A stretch of DNA of 64,000 bases from an uncultured Dongia sp. Its GTDB lineage: Bacteria > Pseudomonadota > Alphaproteobacteria > Dongiales > Dongiaceae. The notes under the pieces are model-generated. The model was not told where the DNA came from. It saw only the letters and a list, made by a program, of their open reading frames with translations, and did not search any database. Every line of letters starts with the position of its first letter. Positions within the stretch are counted from its first letter, which is position 1. The stretch covers positions 124,001-188,000 of the forward strand of contig NZ_CAKZGO010000007.1 of assembly GCF_936916975.1 (NCBI RefSeq). Reading direction: 5' to 3'. The translations under genes were made by a program, and so were the position numbers. Shown in pieces: positions 55,567-63,382 of the stretch.

Positions 55567-57126
55567 CTAGCCTTCGCCCCAGAACTTCTTCTGGGCGCGG
55601 AAGGCCTCCCAGGTCGCCTGGAAGCCGCCGAGGTCCTGCGCGATGCGGCGCGTTTGCCAACCCAGCACGACCCCCTGCAGCAGACTTGTATCCCCAGCAC
55701 TGAGGCCGCGGTCCCGGCTTAGCCGGGCGATCAGATCAACCAGGAGATGGCGCCCGACCACGGCATCGTTGAGCGAGCCGAGATGATCTTGAATCGCTGC
55801 GAGGTGCAGCAGATACTTTTCAGTCCGCTTGCTGCGATAGAGCGAGGCGAAGGCCTGTGTGCCGTAACGCATTTTCTTGGCCAGCAGCCGCAGCCGATGC
55901 AGTTCCGCCTCCGACAATTCAGCATGCTCGCCGCCCAGGCGCACCAGGCGCTTATGGGCCTTGCTCAGCCAGTCATCGGAGAAGGCACGCACGGGCTGAT
56001 CGAGCCCGAACTGCGCCACTGCGCTGCGCCCACGCCAATCATCCGTCAGCAACAGGCGATAGATCTGCAGCAGCATCACCGCATAGCGCGGGTTGTCGAG
56101 CGCCTGGTGCGCTCGGCGCCGGGCTTCCGCGCGGGCCTCTTTGGCGGTCTCCAGCAACGGACCGATCGCGGTCTGCTCGAGCAGTCGCGCCTGCATCGGC
56201 ACCAATGTGTCGGCAATCAGCACATCGAGATCGCGCGCCGGGCCAAACTGGCGCTGCAGCCATCGGAGGTCAATCGACATCGCGGCATGGGCGCCGTCAT
56301 CGATCAATTCGCGATAGGCGCCGATGGCCGCGCGAAAGCGACGGATGGCGACGCGAAACTGGTGAATGGCTTCGTCATCTTCCGATTCCAGGATCGCCGA
56401 TTCATTGGCGCGCAACTGCTCCAGGCAATTGCGCACAATGGCGCCGAACGCATCGCCGGCACTGCCCTTGCGCGCAAGCTCAAGTGGCTCGGCCCGGACT
56501 GGCTCAGCCTTGATGTCATGAGCCAGGGCATAGCCGCGGGCGGCCTTGGTGGCCGAGCCCAGCCGCGCCGGCAGATCTTCCGCGAGATGTTCGGCACAGT
56601 GGAAGAGCTCGACCGGCTGTCCCGATTTCAGCTCCAGCTCGATTTCCGCGATCGGCGTCTTGCGACCCTTCGTTTCGATGCTGCCGATATCGAGTGCCAC
56701 TTCGATCTCGCTGTCACCGCGCTTGATCAGCCAGGCTGCGCGCTCGAATCGGGTCGTGAAAACCGGCCGCACCTTTTCCAGGACGCCATTGCGTGCCAGA
56801 CGCCGCTGCAGCTTGGTATCCGAAATGGCGGCAAGGATCGGCCGCGTGCCTTTGATGTCCGCCTCATATTCCAGATAGGATTGCAGACCATCGAGGCCGT
56901 CGCCCGGCACTTTCAAGGTCTGCACGCGCCTGGTGCCGATGCGCCGCACGCGCAAGGCCATGCCCTGGTTCTTCAACCAGGCGTCCGGCGTATCGAAATA
57001 GGTCGTTTCCAATTCGTGGATGCGCGCCGGCGATGGCGCTGCCAGCAGCCGGCGCAGCGCAACCGGCCGCAACCTCGCCGCGCCCGCGGGCAGCGTCAGC
57101 TTCAATTCAATTTCTTGGTTCTTCAT
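55567..57126 (-). CDS. CYTH-CHAD domain protein (inorganic triphosphatase/polyphosphate-binding)
   Basis: 519 residues from the ATG after GGGGA; the frame is open to 57177. The CYTH domain begins at once with the metal-binding ExExK motif (EIELKL) and would hydrolyse triphosphates such as PPPi. The C-terminal CHAD domain (about 235-500) has the conserved basic helices and His residues (AIHQFRVAIRRFRAA; KKMRYGTQAF) that bind polyphosphate. The adjacent polyphosphate genes and a PHO-box-like site 53 bases before the start codon support a role in phosphate metabolism. Confidence 0.93.
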   Translation of the reverse strand: MKNQEIELKLTLPAGAARLRPVALRRLLAAPSPARIHELETTYFDTPDAWLKNQGMALRVRRIGTRRVQTLKVPGDGLDGLQSYLEYEADIKGTRPILAAISDTKLQRRLARNGVLEKVRPVFTTRFERAAWLIKRGDSEIEVALDIGSIETKGRKTPIAEIELELKSGQPVELFHCAEHLAEDLPARLGSATKAARGYALAHDIKAEPVRAEPLELARKGSAGDAFGAIVRNCLEQLRANESAILESEDDEAIHQFRVAIRRFRAAIGAYRELIDDGAHAAMSIDLRWLQRQFGPARDLDVLIADTLVPMQARLLEQTAIGPLLETAKEARAEARRRAHQALDNPRYAVMLLQIYRLLLTDDWRGRSAVAQFGLDQPVRAFSDDWLSKAHKRLVRLGGEHAELSEAELHRLRLLAKKMRYGTQAFASLYRSKRTEKYLLHLAAIQDHLGSLNDAVVGRHLLVDLIARLSRDRGLSAGDTSLLQGVVLGWQTRRIAQDLGGFQATWEAFRAQKKFWGEG

Positions 57127-57178
57127 GGTCCCCAACCGTATTGGGCGCGATCCTAACCACCATGAAGCGGCCGTCAAA

Positions 57179-57196
57179 ATGACGGTTTGATGACAG
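57179..57196 (-). promoter_or_regulatory. PHO-box-like site upstream of the CYTH-CHAD gene
   Basis: On the minus strand the sequence reads CTGTCAT-CAAA-CCGTCAT, matching 13 of 14 bases of the direct repeat CTGTCAT-N4-CTGTCAT bound by PhoB. Its distance and orientation suit activation of the CYTH-CHAD gene. No strong -10 is evident. Confidence 0.6.
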
Positions 57197-57337
57197 TCCG
57201 CCTCGGCAGGTCAAAATAATCCTACCACTTCACAACTCCGTGATCTGGTCCCATGAAGCTGCCTTGTCTGCGGCAAAACGGCATACTCCACCGGTCAAAT
57301 TTTCAGCCATCACTCTGAAATCGGAGGGAAAAGCCAT

Positions 57338-57778
57338 ATGACTCGCCTAAAATTGCTGTTTGGTGCTGCCGCCATCGTCCTTGCCATGGGTGGCGTCGTT
57401 GCGACCGTTGCCGCCGAAACGCCGCGCCAGGACGCGATGAAGGAGATCGGCAAAAACATGAAAGCCATCAAGGGGGTCATCGATGCCGGCGGCCCTGCAG
57501 CGGATGTCGTGGCGCCGGCACAGAAAATTGCCGAGATTGCGGCCAAGATTCCCGACCTGTTCCCGGCCGGCTCCGATACCGCTGATGACGAAGCCAGCGC
57601 CAAGATCTGGGAAAGCTGGGACGAGTTTACGGCAAAGGCGAAGTCACTGGGCGATGAAGCCACCCTCCTCGCCTCGGCCGGCGGCGGCGGCGATATGGCG
57701 ACGGTCGGCGCCCAGTTCGAGAAAGTCGGCGGCGCCTGCGGTTCCTGCCACAAGGCCTTCCGCGAAAAGAAGAACTGA
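57338..57778 (+). CDS. Cytochrome c' / c556-type (class II) periplasmic haem protein
   Basis: 146 residues. A signal peptide ends near VAAE26. The mature part is a four-helix bundle with the haem-binding C134-G-S-C-H138 at the very C-terminus, which is the class II arrangement. The N-terminal helix RQDAMKEIGKNMKAIKGVI is typical; the position of a sixth ligand, if any, is uncertain. Such proteins bind NO or carry electrons. Preceded by GGAGGGAAA-like ribosome site. It converges on the dihaem cytochrome gene, with a terminator hairpin between them. Confidence 0.92.
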   Translation: MTRLKLLFGAAAIVLAMGGVVATVAAETPRQDAMKEIGKNMKAIKGVIDAGGPAADVVAPAQKIAEIAAKIPDLFPAGSDTADDEASAKIWESWDEFTAKAKSLGDEATLLASAGGGGDMATVGAQFEKVGGACGSCHKAFREKKN

Positions 57779-57799
57779 CACACCGAGAGTGCTTCTTGG

Positions 57800-57830
57800 C
57801 GGCAGTCCGGCATCACGCCGGGCTGCCGTT
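57800..57830. terminator. Bidirectional terminator hairpin
   Basis: CGGCAGTCCGGC and GCCGGGCTGCCG pair (one T-G wobble) around ATCAC, followed by GTTTGC. It lies between two convergent cytochrome genes. Confidence 0.7.
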
Positions 57831-57832
57831 TG

Positions 57833-58732
57833 CTATTTCAGGGTGCTGAGATAGTCCGCGATGGCCCGAATATCAGCGTCCGGCAGCTTGGCGATGTTCT
57901 GCTGCACATCGCCCATGCCACCCTTTGATAGGTCCTCGTAGAAGCCTTCCTCGCCCTCTTTCAGGCCGGTCGCCAGGTCAGCCGCATCGGTGAACTTCTT
58001 GCGGCCGATGAGGTCGCGCAGGCTCGGCACCTCGCCTCGGCCTTCGGGATGCGGCCCGCCGGCAAAGGCGCGTGCCTGATCCATCACCATCATCAAATTG
58101 CGTGGCGTGTGGCATTCGGCGCAATGCCCTGGGCCGTTCACCAGATAGGCGCCACGATTCCAGCTGGCGGATTGGGAACTATCCGGCTCGATCGGCGGCA
58201 ACTGCGCCACGCGTTTCCACAAGCCCAGGCCACGGCGCACCACCCATGTGAAAGGCACGTCCGCTGGCTTTGGCGGCGAGCTGACAGCCGGCAGGCTCAT
58301 CAGGTATGCCTTGATATCCAGCACATCCTCGACCTTCATCCGGCCATAGGAAATATAGGGAAAGGCCGGGATGAGATGTTCGCCAGTTGGCGAAACGCCG
58401 TGCTGGACCGCATCGACAAAAGCCGCGTCCGACCATGCCCCGATGCCGGTCGCCGCATCGGGTGTGATGTTGGGTGGATAGAGTGTCCCGATCGGTGTTA
58501 CGAAGGGCGTACCGCCGGATGGCAACGCCATGTCGGCACCGCTATCCTTGGGTGGATGATGGCACGAGATGCAGCCACCGATATGATAGAGCACCTCACC
58601 ATTGGCCGCGTCGGCGACATGCGTCGGCAAACTGGCGCTGTCGGTATGCTGGGCGGCCGAGGCGAAGAGCAGCCCCGCCGCTGCAGCGGCACCGAAGATC
58701 ACCACCCCCAACATGAACCGCTTTTTCATCAC
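57833..58732 (-). CDS. Dihaem c-type cytochrome
   Basis: 299 residues with an N-terminal membrane/signal segment (about 5-26). Two haem sites are visible: C54-I-S-C-H58 and C204-A-E-C-H208. The layout, including PNITPDAATGIGAWSDAAFVDAVQHG and AFPYISYGRMKVEDVLDIKAYL, is that of the cytochrome subunits of alcohol/aldehyde dehydrogenases and related dihaem electron carriers. M132 is a likely axial ligand of the first haem. No dehydrogenase partner is encoded beside it, so its electron donor is unknown. Confidence 0.9.
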   Translation of the reverse strand: MMKKRFMLGVVIFGAAAAAGLLFASAAQHTDSASLPTHVADAANGEVLYHIGGCISCHHPPKDSGADMALPSGGTPFVTPIGTLYPPNITPDAATGIGAWSDAAFVDAVQHGVSPTGEHLIPAFPYISYGRMKVEDVLDIKAYLMSLPAVSSPPKPADVPFTWVVRRGLGLWKRVAQLPPIEPDSSQSASWNRGAYLVNGPGHCAECHTPRNLMMVMDQARAFAGGPHPEGRGEVPSLRDLIGRKKFTDAADLATGLKEGEEGFYEDLSKGGMGDVQQNIAKLPDADIRAIADYLSTLK

Positions 58733-58830
58733 GTCCTATCCGCGATCATCGCCTACCGGAAACATTTGCAGGTTCCCGGCAGGCCGTCCAGCTTGGTGTT
58801 GGGGTGGCGAGAATTCCCGTCAAACCAAGA

Positions 58831-59094
58831 CTATTTGACGCCAAGTACCGCCTTGAGATCCTTCAGATAGTCCATGCATTCGTCTTCGTCTGCTTCGGTT
58901 GTCGCCTCGTCGATCGCCTTCTCCTGCAGCTTGCTGGCCTTCTCCTTCGTGGCGGCATCGGTCAGCGCGTCGATCATGGGCGACAGGGCTTTGGTCTGCA
59001 TTTCGCAACTGTCTGCCGCGAAGGCCATCTGGCTGACACCGATCAGGCTACCGGTGATGAATACAGCAGCAAGAAATGATTTCCCAAACGTCAT
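58831..59094 (-). CDS. Small exported protein with two cysteines
   Basis: About 87 residues from the ATG after GGGAGTT; the frame continues to 59166 without signal-like sequence. A signal peptide ends QMAFA-A. The mature part is about 60 residues, mostly charged helix, with Cys in DSCEMQ and DECMDYLKDL that could form a disulfide. Not recognised as a known family. It follows the LysR gene on the same strand and precedes the dihaem cytochrome gene. Confidence 0.65.
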   Translation of the reverse strand: MTFGKSFLAAVFITGSLIGVSQMAFAADSCEMQTKALSPMIDALTDAATKEKASKLQEKAIDEATTEADEDECMDYLKDLKAVLGVK

Positions 59095-59200
59095 AGAATG
59101 AACTCCCAGTGAGTGTTGCCGGAACGGCGTTGAACAGGCGCCATACCTAGACAGCCTCTCTGTCATCTCTCTGACTGACGGTGGGAAAGTTTCCTGACCT

Positions 59201-60091
59201 TCAGCTGTCTGCGAAATGCTCCGCCATCAGATCGACGAACACCCGCACCTTGGGCGAGAGATGTCGGTTCTGCGGATAGACGACGTGGAGCGAAACGGCA
59301 TCGCTCGGATACTCGGTCAGCAATCGTTTGACGCGACCCTTCTTCAGATGTTCCTCGACCGCAAAGATCGGCAGCATCGCGATGCCGCGGCCGGCAAGCA
59401 ATGGCTCCATCAGCAGCATGCCGTGATTGCTCTGGAAGGTACCGGATACGCGGACCGTCTTGCGACCTTGCGGTGTCCGAAACGCCCAATCGAAGGGTGC
59501 CGGCGATTGCGTGTAAACGATGCAATCATGGTTCTTCAAATCTTCCGGCCGCTTCGGTTCGCCGTATTTCTTGAGATATTTGGGTGACGCGCAGACATAA
59601 CGCGGGAAGGTGCACAGCCGCCGTGCGATCAATGTCGAATCCGGTAGCTCGGTTCGGATACGGACGGCTGCGTCATACCCCTCCTCGATGAGATCGACGA
59701 AGCGGTCGCTGGCTTCGATGTTGAGGCGCAGTTTCGGGTAGCGTGTGGCGAGATCGTTTATCGTCGCCGCCAGCTGCGTGACACTGAATGCGTTTGGAAC
59801 GCTGAGCTTCAGCGAGCCCGAGGGCTCCGCCTGCAGATGCCGCACCTCAGCCTCCGCCGCCTCGAACTCATCCAACAACCGCACGGCGCGCTCGAAATAG
59901 CCGTGCCCCACTTCAGTCACTGACAGGCGCCGCGTCGTGCGATGAATGAGTGTCGCACCAAGATGCGCTTCAAGCTCGCCCACCTGCTTCGAGACCGCGG
60001 CCTTGCTGAGGTTAAGACCCTGCGCCGCGGCAGTGAAACTCCCCAGTTCCACCACCCGCCGAAAGGTCCGCATGGCGGTCAACTGATCCAT
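59201..60091 (-). CDS. LysR-family transcription regulator
   Basis: 296 residues from ATG 60091 (GTG nine bases upstream is an alternative). The N-terminal winged helix-turn-helix is clear (MRTFRRVVELGSFTAAAQGLNLSKAAVSKQVGELEAHLG), followed by the effector domain beginning GSLKLSVPNAFSV. It belongs to the DsdC/CrgA-like group (VVELGSF, TTRRLSVTEVG). Divergent from wrbA across 146 bases, so it probably controls wrbA and itself. The inducer is unknown. Confidence 0.93.
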   Translation of the reverse strand: MDQLTAMRTFRRVVELGSFTAAAQGLNLSKAAVSKQVGELEAHLGATLIHRTTRRLSVTEVGHGYFERAVRLLDEFEAAEAEVRHLQAEPSGSLKLSVPNAFSVTQLAATINDLATRYPKLRLNIEASDRFVDLIEEGYDAAVRIRTELPDSTLIARRLCTFPRYVCASPKYLKKYGEPKRPEDLKNHDCIVYTQSPAPFDWAFRTPQGRKTVRVSGTFQSNHGMLLMEPLLAGRGIAMLPIFAVEEHLKKGRVKRLLTEYPSDAVSLHVVYPQNRHLSPKVRVFVDLMAEHFADS

Positions 60092-60237
60092 GAAGCTCAC
60101 CCATTGTCATCCAATAGTGAACGATCTTATCACAATCGGCCTCATTGTATCCAGGGCGCCACGCGCTCAACATAACGCTGGTATCCTTTCCGCTCGCAGA
60201 ATCCCATTCACGCTCCCCAGACTTTGAAGAGGCTCTC

Positions 60238-60837
60238 ATGACTAAGGTTCTCGTCCTCTATTACTCCACCTACGGCCATATCGAGACGATGGCGGAAGCC
60301 GTCGCCGAAGGCGCGCGCAAGGTTGCCGGTGCCACCGTCACCGTTAAACGCGTTCCCGAACTGGTACCCGACGAAGTTGCCAAGGCCGGCCATTTCAAGC
60401 TCGACCAGAAGGCACCGATCGCTACGGTGGATGAGCTTGCCGATTACGACGCGATCATCTTCGGCGCGCCGACGCGCTTTGGTGTCGCAGCCTCGCAGAT
60501 GCGCAGTTTCCTCGATCAGACCGGTGGCCTCTGGGCCAAAGGCGCCCTGATCGGCAAGGTCGGCAGCGTGTTTACGTCGTCCGCGACGCAGCATGGCGGC
60601 CAGGAAACCACCATCACCTCGTTCCATACCACGCTGCTGCATCATGGCATGGTGATTGTCGGCCTGCCCTATTCCTGCGCCGCGCAGATGGGCCTCGATG
60701 AAATCAAAGGCGGCTCGCCCTATGGCGCCAGCACGATCGCCGGTGGCGACGGCAGCCGCAAGCCCAGCGAACAGGAGCTCGGCATGGCCCGTTTCCAGGG
60801 CGAACATGTCGCCAAGATCGCAGCGAAGCTGGCTTAA
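60238..60837 (+). CDS. wrbA: NAD(P)H:quinone oxidoreductase WrbA
   Basis: 199 residues from ATG after AGAGG; the open frame upstream is promoter. Flavodoxin-like fold with FMN-binding [46 protein letters not shown] and [11 protein letters not shown]. Reduces quinones by two electrons to avoid semiquinone radicals. Divergent from a LysR regulator, a common arrangement, and followed by a strong terminator. Confidence 0.96.
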   Translation: MTKVLVLYYSTYGHIETMAEAVAEGARKVAGATVTVKRVPELVPDEVAKAGHFKLDQKAPIATVDELADYDAIIFGAPTRFGVAASQMRSFLDQTGGLWAKGALIGKVGSVFTSSATQHGGQETTITSFHTTLLHHGMVIVGLPYSCAAQMGLDEIKGGSPYGASTIAGGDGSRKPSEQELGMARFQGEHVAKIAAKLA

Positions 60838-60867
60838 CTGACCGCACTGATCGCCGGCGACTGACGC

Positions 60868-60903
60868 AAAAAATGACGCAGAGAGATCTGCGTCATTTTT
60901 TTT
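60868..60903 (+). terminator. Intrinsic terminator after wrbA
   Basis: AAAATGACGCAGA / TCTGCGTCATTTT with loop GAGA, followed by a run of eight T. A textbook rho-independent terminator. Confidence 0.93.
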
Positions 60904-60962
60904 ATGGCTGAAGTACTCGTTTTACGGTATATTCTACTAGTCATTGCATTCTGAGGCAGAAT

Positions 60963-61604
60963 ATGGACACGCCAACTTTCGTCGTTTCAGCCGTGACAAC
61001 CAAGGACGAGGTCGACGAGTTAATTATGTTCATCCACAGCCTTATCGACCTCTTTCCGGAGGATAAGAGAATACTCGTGGATGCGTTGAATGGCGTGAGC
61101 TGCAACGCGCAGAGTTTGATCGGCCTCGGACGATTTGAGGGTGACCCTCTCGCGTTCTTCGTCATCGCATTAGATGGCGAGCCGTCGCTCGAAGCAATCT
61201 ACGTTCCGCCGGAAGTCCGAAACCAGCGCCTGGGATCGAGCCTCTTCCCGTTCATGGCGGGCATGCTGCATATCGAGCAGATCCCACAAATCCGCATTCG
61301 CGCGACCCGTGAGAGCTTCCGCTTTTTCGAACGATTTGGGGCAAAGCCTTCAAAAGAAATAAGCCCCGCACCTGATAAATGGACGCTGATGGAATTCGCG
61401 CCGAGTGACTTGCGAAGACCTGAAAATTGGTTCGAGGATTACGTCGTCAAGAATCATCGGGTCGCTAGTTCAGCGACGCCCGACAATTCAGCGATGTCCG
61501 ACGGCGCCCCGCCGCCAGCAGCACCAGCCGCTCGCGCGGGTATTGTGCAACTGCTTCGATCAATTTCATCAGCGGTACGGAGATTTTTTCTTCTGGCTGG
61601 ATAA
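60963..61604 (+). CDS. GNAT-fold acetyltransferase-like protein
   Basis: 213 residues from ATG after GAGG. The central segment AIYVPPEVRNQRLGSSLFPFMAGML resembles the acetyl-CoA-binding loop (R/Q-x-x-G-x-G/A) in a degenerate form, and ESFRFFERFGAKPSKE matches the GNAT C-terminal FYExxGF strand. The last 45 residues are Ala/Pro-rich and end in a basic hydrophobic helix. That tail overlaps the convergent 103-residue gene by 140 bases. The lower GC at the 5' end differs from neighbours and may mark a recent arrival. The substrate is unknown. Confidence 0.65.
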   Translation: MDTPTFVVSAVTTKDEVDELIMFIHSLIDLFPEDKRILVDALNGVSCNAQSLIGLGRFEGDPLAFFVIALDGEPSLEAIYVPPEVRNQRLGSSLFPFMAGMLHIEQIPQIRIRATRESFRFFERFGAKPSKEISPAPDKWTLMEFAPSDLRRPENWFEDYVVKNHRVASSATPDNSAMSDGAPPPAAPAARAGIVQLLRSISSAVRRFFLLAG

Positions 61605-61776
61605 CCTGCTGCTGCATCACAACCCGCGCCGCTATTGCGGGATCGATGCCGGATGGCAGGCCCATGACCCAGGCCAGAAGTTTCATCTGCACAGGCTCGT
61701 TCACTTGCGTGTCGAGTGCCAGAAGCGATGCGTTCAATTGCGCAGCATCGAGGGGGAGTTCGGAATTTAGAATCAT
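61465..61776 (-). CDS. Small protein of unknown function downstream of a cobalamin riboswitch
   Basis: 103 residues from ATG after AGAGG. No family recognised. It is mostly helical, with no signal peptide or membrane span, and ends in a basic tail (GRRRTSLN). It is the only gene that the cobalamin riboswitch at 61825-62005 can control, since the next minus-strand gene is the LysR gene far beyond wrbA. Its 3' end overlaps the GNAT-like gene by 140 bases, so either that overlap is real or one reading frame is shorter than drawn. Confidence 0.6.
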   Translation of the reverse strand: MILNSELPLDAAQLNASLLALDTQVNEPVQMKLLAWVMGLPSGIDPAIAARVVMQQQVIQPEEKISVPLMKLIEAVAQYPRERLVLLAAGRRRTSLNCRASLN

Positions 61777-61824
61777 CTTCTACCTCTGCCAGGCCCGCCG
61801 CCCGGTCGCGTGAGTTTCAACAAG

Positions 61825-62005
61825 TGATGGCAGGTCTCCTGGCTTGCGGTTCATCGTTCCCATCCGGCCTTCCCGGGACGTTTGACGTCCCAGTGGCGTT
61901 ATCGGCTGGCAACTCACCGCTCACAGTTGCGGGGGCAGCCGCGGTATCGCACCGCGTTCCCTATTAATCCCGGGCCCTGACGTTTTCGCGCCAGGACTCC
62001 AAGAA
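61825..62005 (-). ncRNA. Cobalamin (adenosylcobalamin-type) riboswitch
   Basis: On the minus strand the order of conserved elements is GGGAACGCGGTGCGATACCGC, GGCTGCCCCCGCAACTGTGAGCGG, GCCACTGGGACGT, GGGAAGGCC and the B12 box AGCCAGGAGACCTGCC (complement of 61829-61844). These are the core sequence blocks of the cobalamin riboswitch. It ends about 50 bases before the start of the 103-residue protein gene and would repress it when B12 is plentiful. Ends are approximate because the P1 stem was not folded computationally. Confidence 0.95.
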
Positions 62006-62112
62006 CCATCGCCGCGGAAATTACGGCAGGCGCCCCGGAAAGGCAAAGGCCGAAACGCCGCGCCGCCAGTTGCTGGCCAATCGGTCAGGAAGCGACGCTT
62101 TTTGTCCCCCGC

Positions 62113-62141
62113 TTGACATGGGCCGCTGCATCCGTCATATC
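62113..62141 (+). promoter_or_regulatory. Probable promoter of serC
   Basis: TTGACA (62113-62118), a 17-base spacer and CATATC (62136-62141). The -35 is perfect; the -10 is weak. It precedes the serC leader. Confidence 0.5.
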
Positions 62142-62149
62142 GGCGGCGG

Positions 62150-62192
62150 GCCACGCTCCCCCAACGGAGCGCTTCGTTCTGGGAGGAACGAT
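62150..62192 (+). ncRNA. serC leader: serC leader-like RNA
   Basis: Two tandem hairpins directly before the serC start: CGCTCC / GGAGCG (62154-62159 with 62166-62171) and TCGTT / AACGA (62174-62178 with 62187-62191), the latter with the ribosome site GGGAGG in its loop. This fits the conserved serC RNA motif described upstream of serC-serA operons in alphaproteobacteria. The match is by eye. Confidence 0.5.
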
Positions 62193-63380
62193 ATGACAAG
62201 ACCGCTCCAGCGGCCGATTCGGCCGCTCTTCTCTTCCGGACCCTGCGCCAAGCGCCCGGGCTGGACCCCCACCCTCCTCAATACTGATGACCCCAAGATT
62301 TCGACCCTGGGCCGTTCGCATCGCTCGAAGCCCGGCAAGGACCGCCTCGCCGAGGTGATCGCGCAATCGCGCCGTCTGCTCGGCATCCCGGCGGATTATC
62401 GCCTCGGCATCGTGCCGGCCTCCGATACCGGCGCTGTCGAGATGGCGCTCTGGTCCTTGCTGGGGCCGCAGCCGATCACCGTCCTGGCTTTTGAGAGTTT
62501 CAGCGAGGAATGGGCCAGCGACATCATCAACGAATTGCATCTGCCGACGAAATTACGACGTGCCGATTACGGCATCCTGCCGGATCTCCGCGCCATCGAT
62601 CCGGCCGACGACATCGTCTTTGCCTGGAACGGCACCACGTCCGGCGTGCGCATGCCGCATGCCGATTGGATCGCCGATGACCGCACCGGCCTCACCATCT
62701 GCGACGCGACCTCCGCGGTCTTCGCGATGGATCTTCCCTGGAACAAGCTCGATGTCGTCACCTGGTCCTGGCAAAAGGTCCTTGGCGGCGAAGGCGGCCA
62801 CGGCATGATTGCCCTATCGCCCCATGCCGTGGCCCGCCTGCAATCGCACACGCCTGCCTGGCCGATGCCCAAAGTCTTCCGTCTCGCCAAGGGCGGCAAG
62901 CTCATCGAAGGCATCTTCAAGGGCGAGACGATCAACACGCCCTCCATGCTATGCGTTGAAGACCAGATCGATGCCTTGCGTTGGGCTGACTCAGTTGGTG
63001 GCTTGAAAGGCCTCATCGCCCGCAGCGAAGGCAACGCCGCCTTGATCGCCGATTGGGTGGCAAGCTCTGACTGGGCGAGTTTCCTTGCCAAGGATCCGGC
63101 GACGCGCTCCTGCACCAGCGTGTGCCTCGCCATCAAGGATTCGTGGTTCACCGGCCTCGATCCCGACCGGCAGCAGGCAATCGCCAAGGACATCGTGTCG
63201 CTGCTCGACAAGGAAGGTGTCGGTCTCGACATCGGCGCCTATCGCGATGCACCGCCGGGCCTGCGCATCTGGTGTGGCGCTACCGTGGAAAGCGACGACA
63301 TCAAGGCGCTGCTGCCCTGGCTCGACTGGGCCTATGCGGGTGTCAAACAGAATGCGACGAATATCGCCAAGGAAGCCTGA
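62193..63380 (+). CDS. serC: Phosphoserine aminotransferase
   Basis: 395 residues from ATG after GGGAGGAA; the open frame upstream is leader RNA. PLP-dependent transaminase of serine (and pyridoxal) synthesis, 3-phosphohydroxypyruvate to phosphoserine. It begins [14 protein letters not shown], has GNG-equivalent [12 protein letters not shown], and the Schiff-base Lys195 in [13 protein letters not shown], all typical of the longer alphaproteobacterial form. It is followed two bases later by serA in one operon. The same serine supply would feed the spt step encoded elsewhere in the window. Confidence 0.96.
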   Translation: MTRPLQRPIRPLFSSGPCAKRPGWTPTLLNTDDPKISTLGRSHRSKPGKDRLAEVIAQSRRLLGIPADYRLGIVPASDTGAVEMALWSLLGPQPITVLAFESFSEEWASDIINELHLPTKLRRADYGILPDLRAIDPADDIVFAWNGTTSGVRMPHADWIADDRTGLTICDATSAVFAMDLPWNKLDVVTWSWQKVLGGEGGHGMIALSPHAVARLQSHTPAWPMPKVFRLAKGGKLIEGIFKGETINTPSMLCVEDQIDALRWADSVGGLKGLIARSEGNAALIADWVASSDWASFLAKDPATRSCTSVCLAIKDSWFTGLDPDRQQAIAKDIVSLLDKEGVGLDIGAYRDAPPGLRIWCGATVESDDIKALLPWLDWAYAGVKQNATNIAKEA

Positions 63381-63382
63381 TC

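Noticed and set aside
61921-62199. 92-codon open frame on the - strand
   Set aside because: It reads through the conserved core of the cobalamin riboswitch and the serC leader, so it is not a protein.
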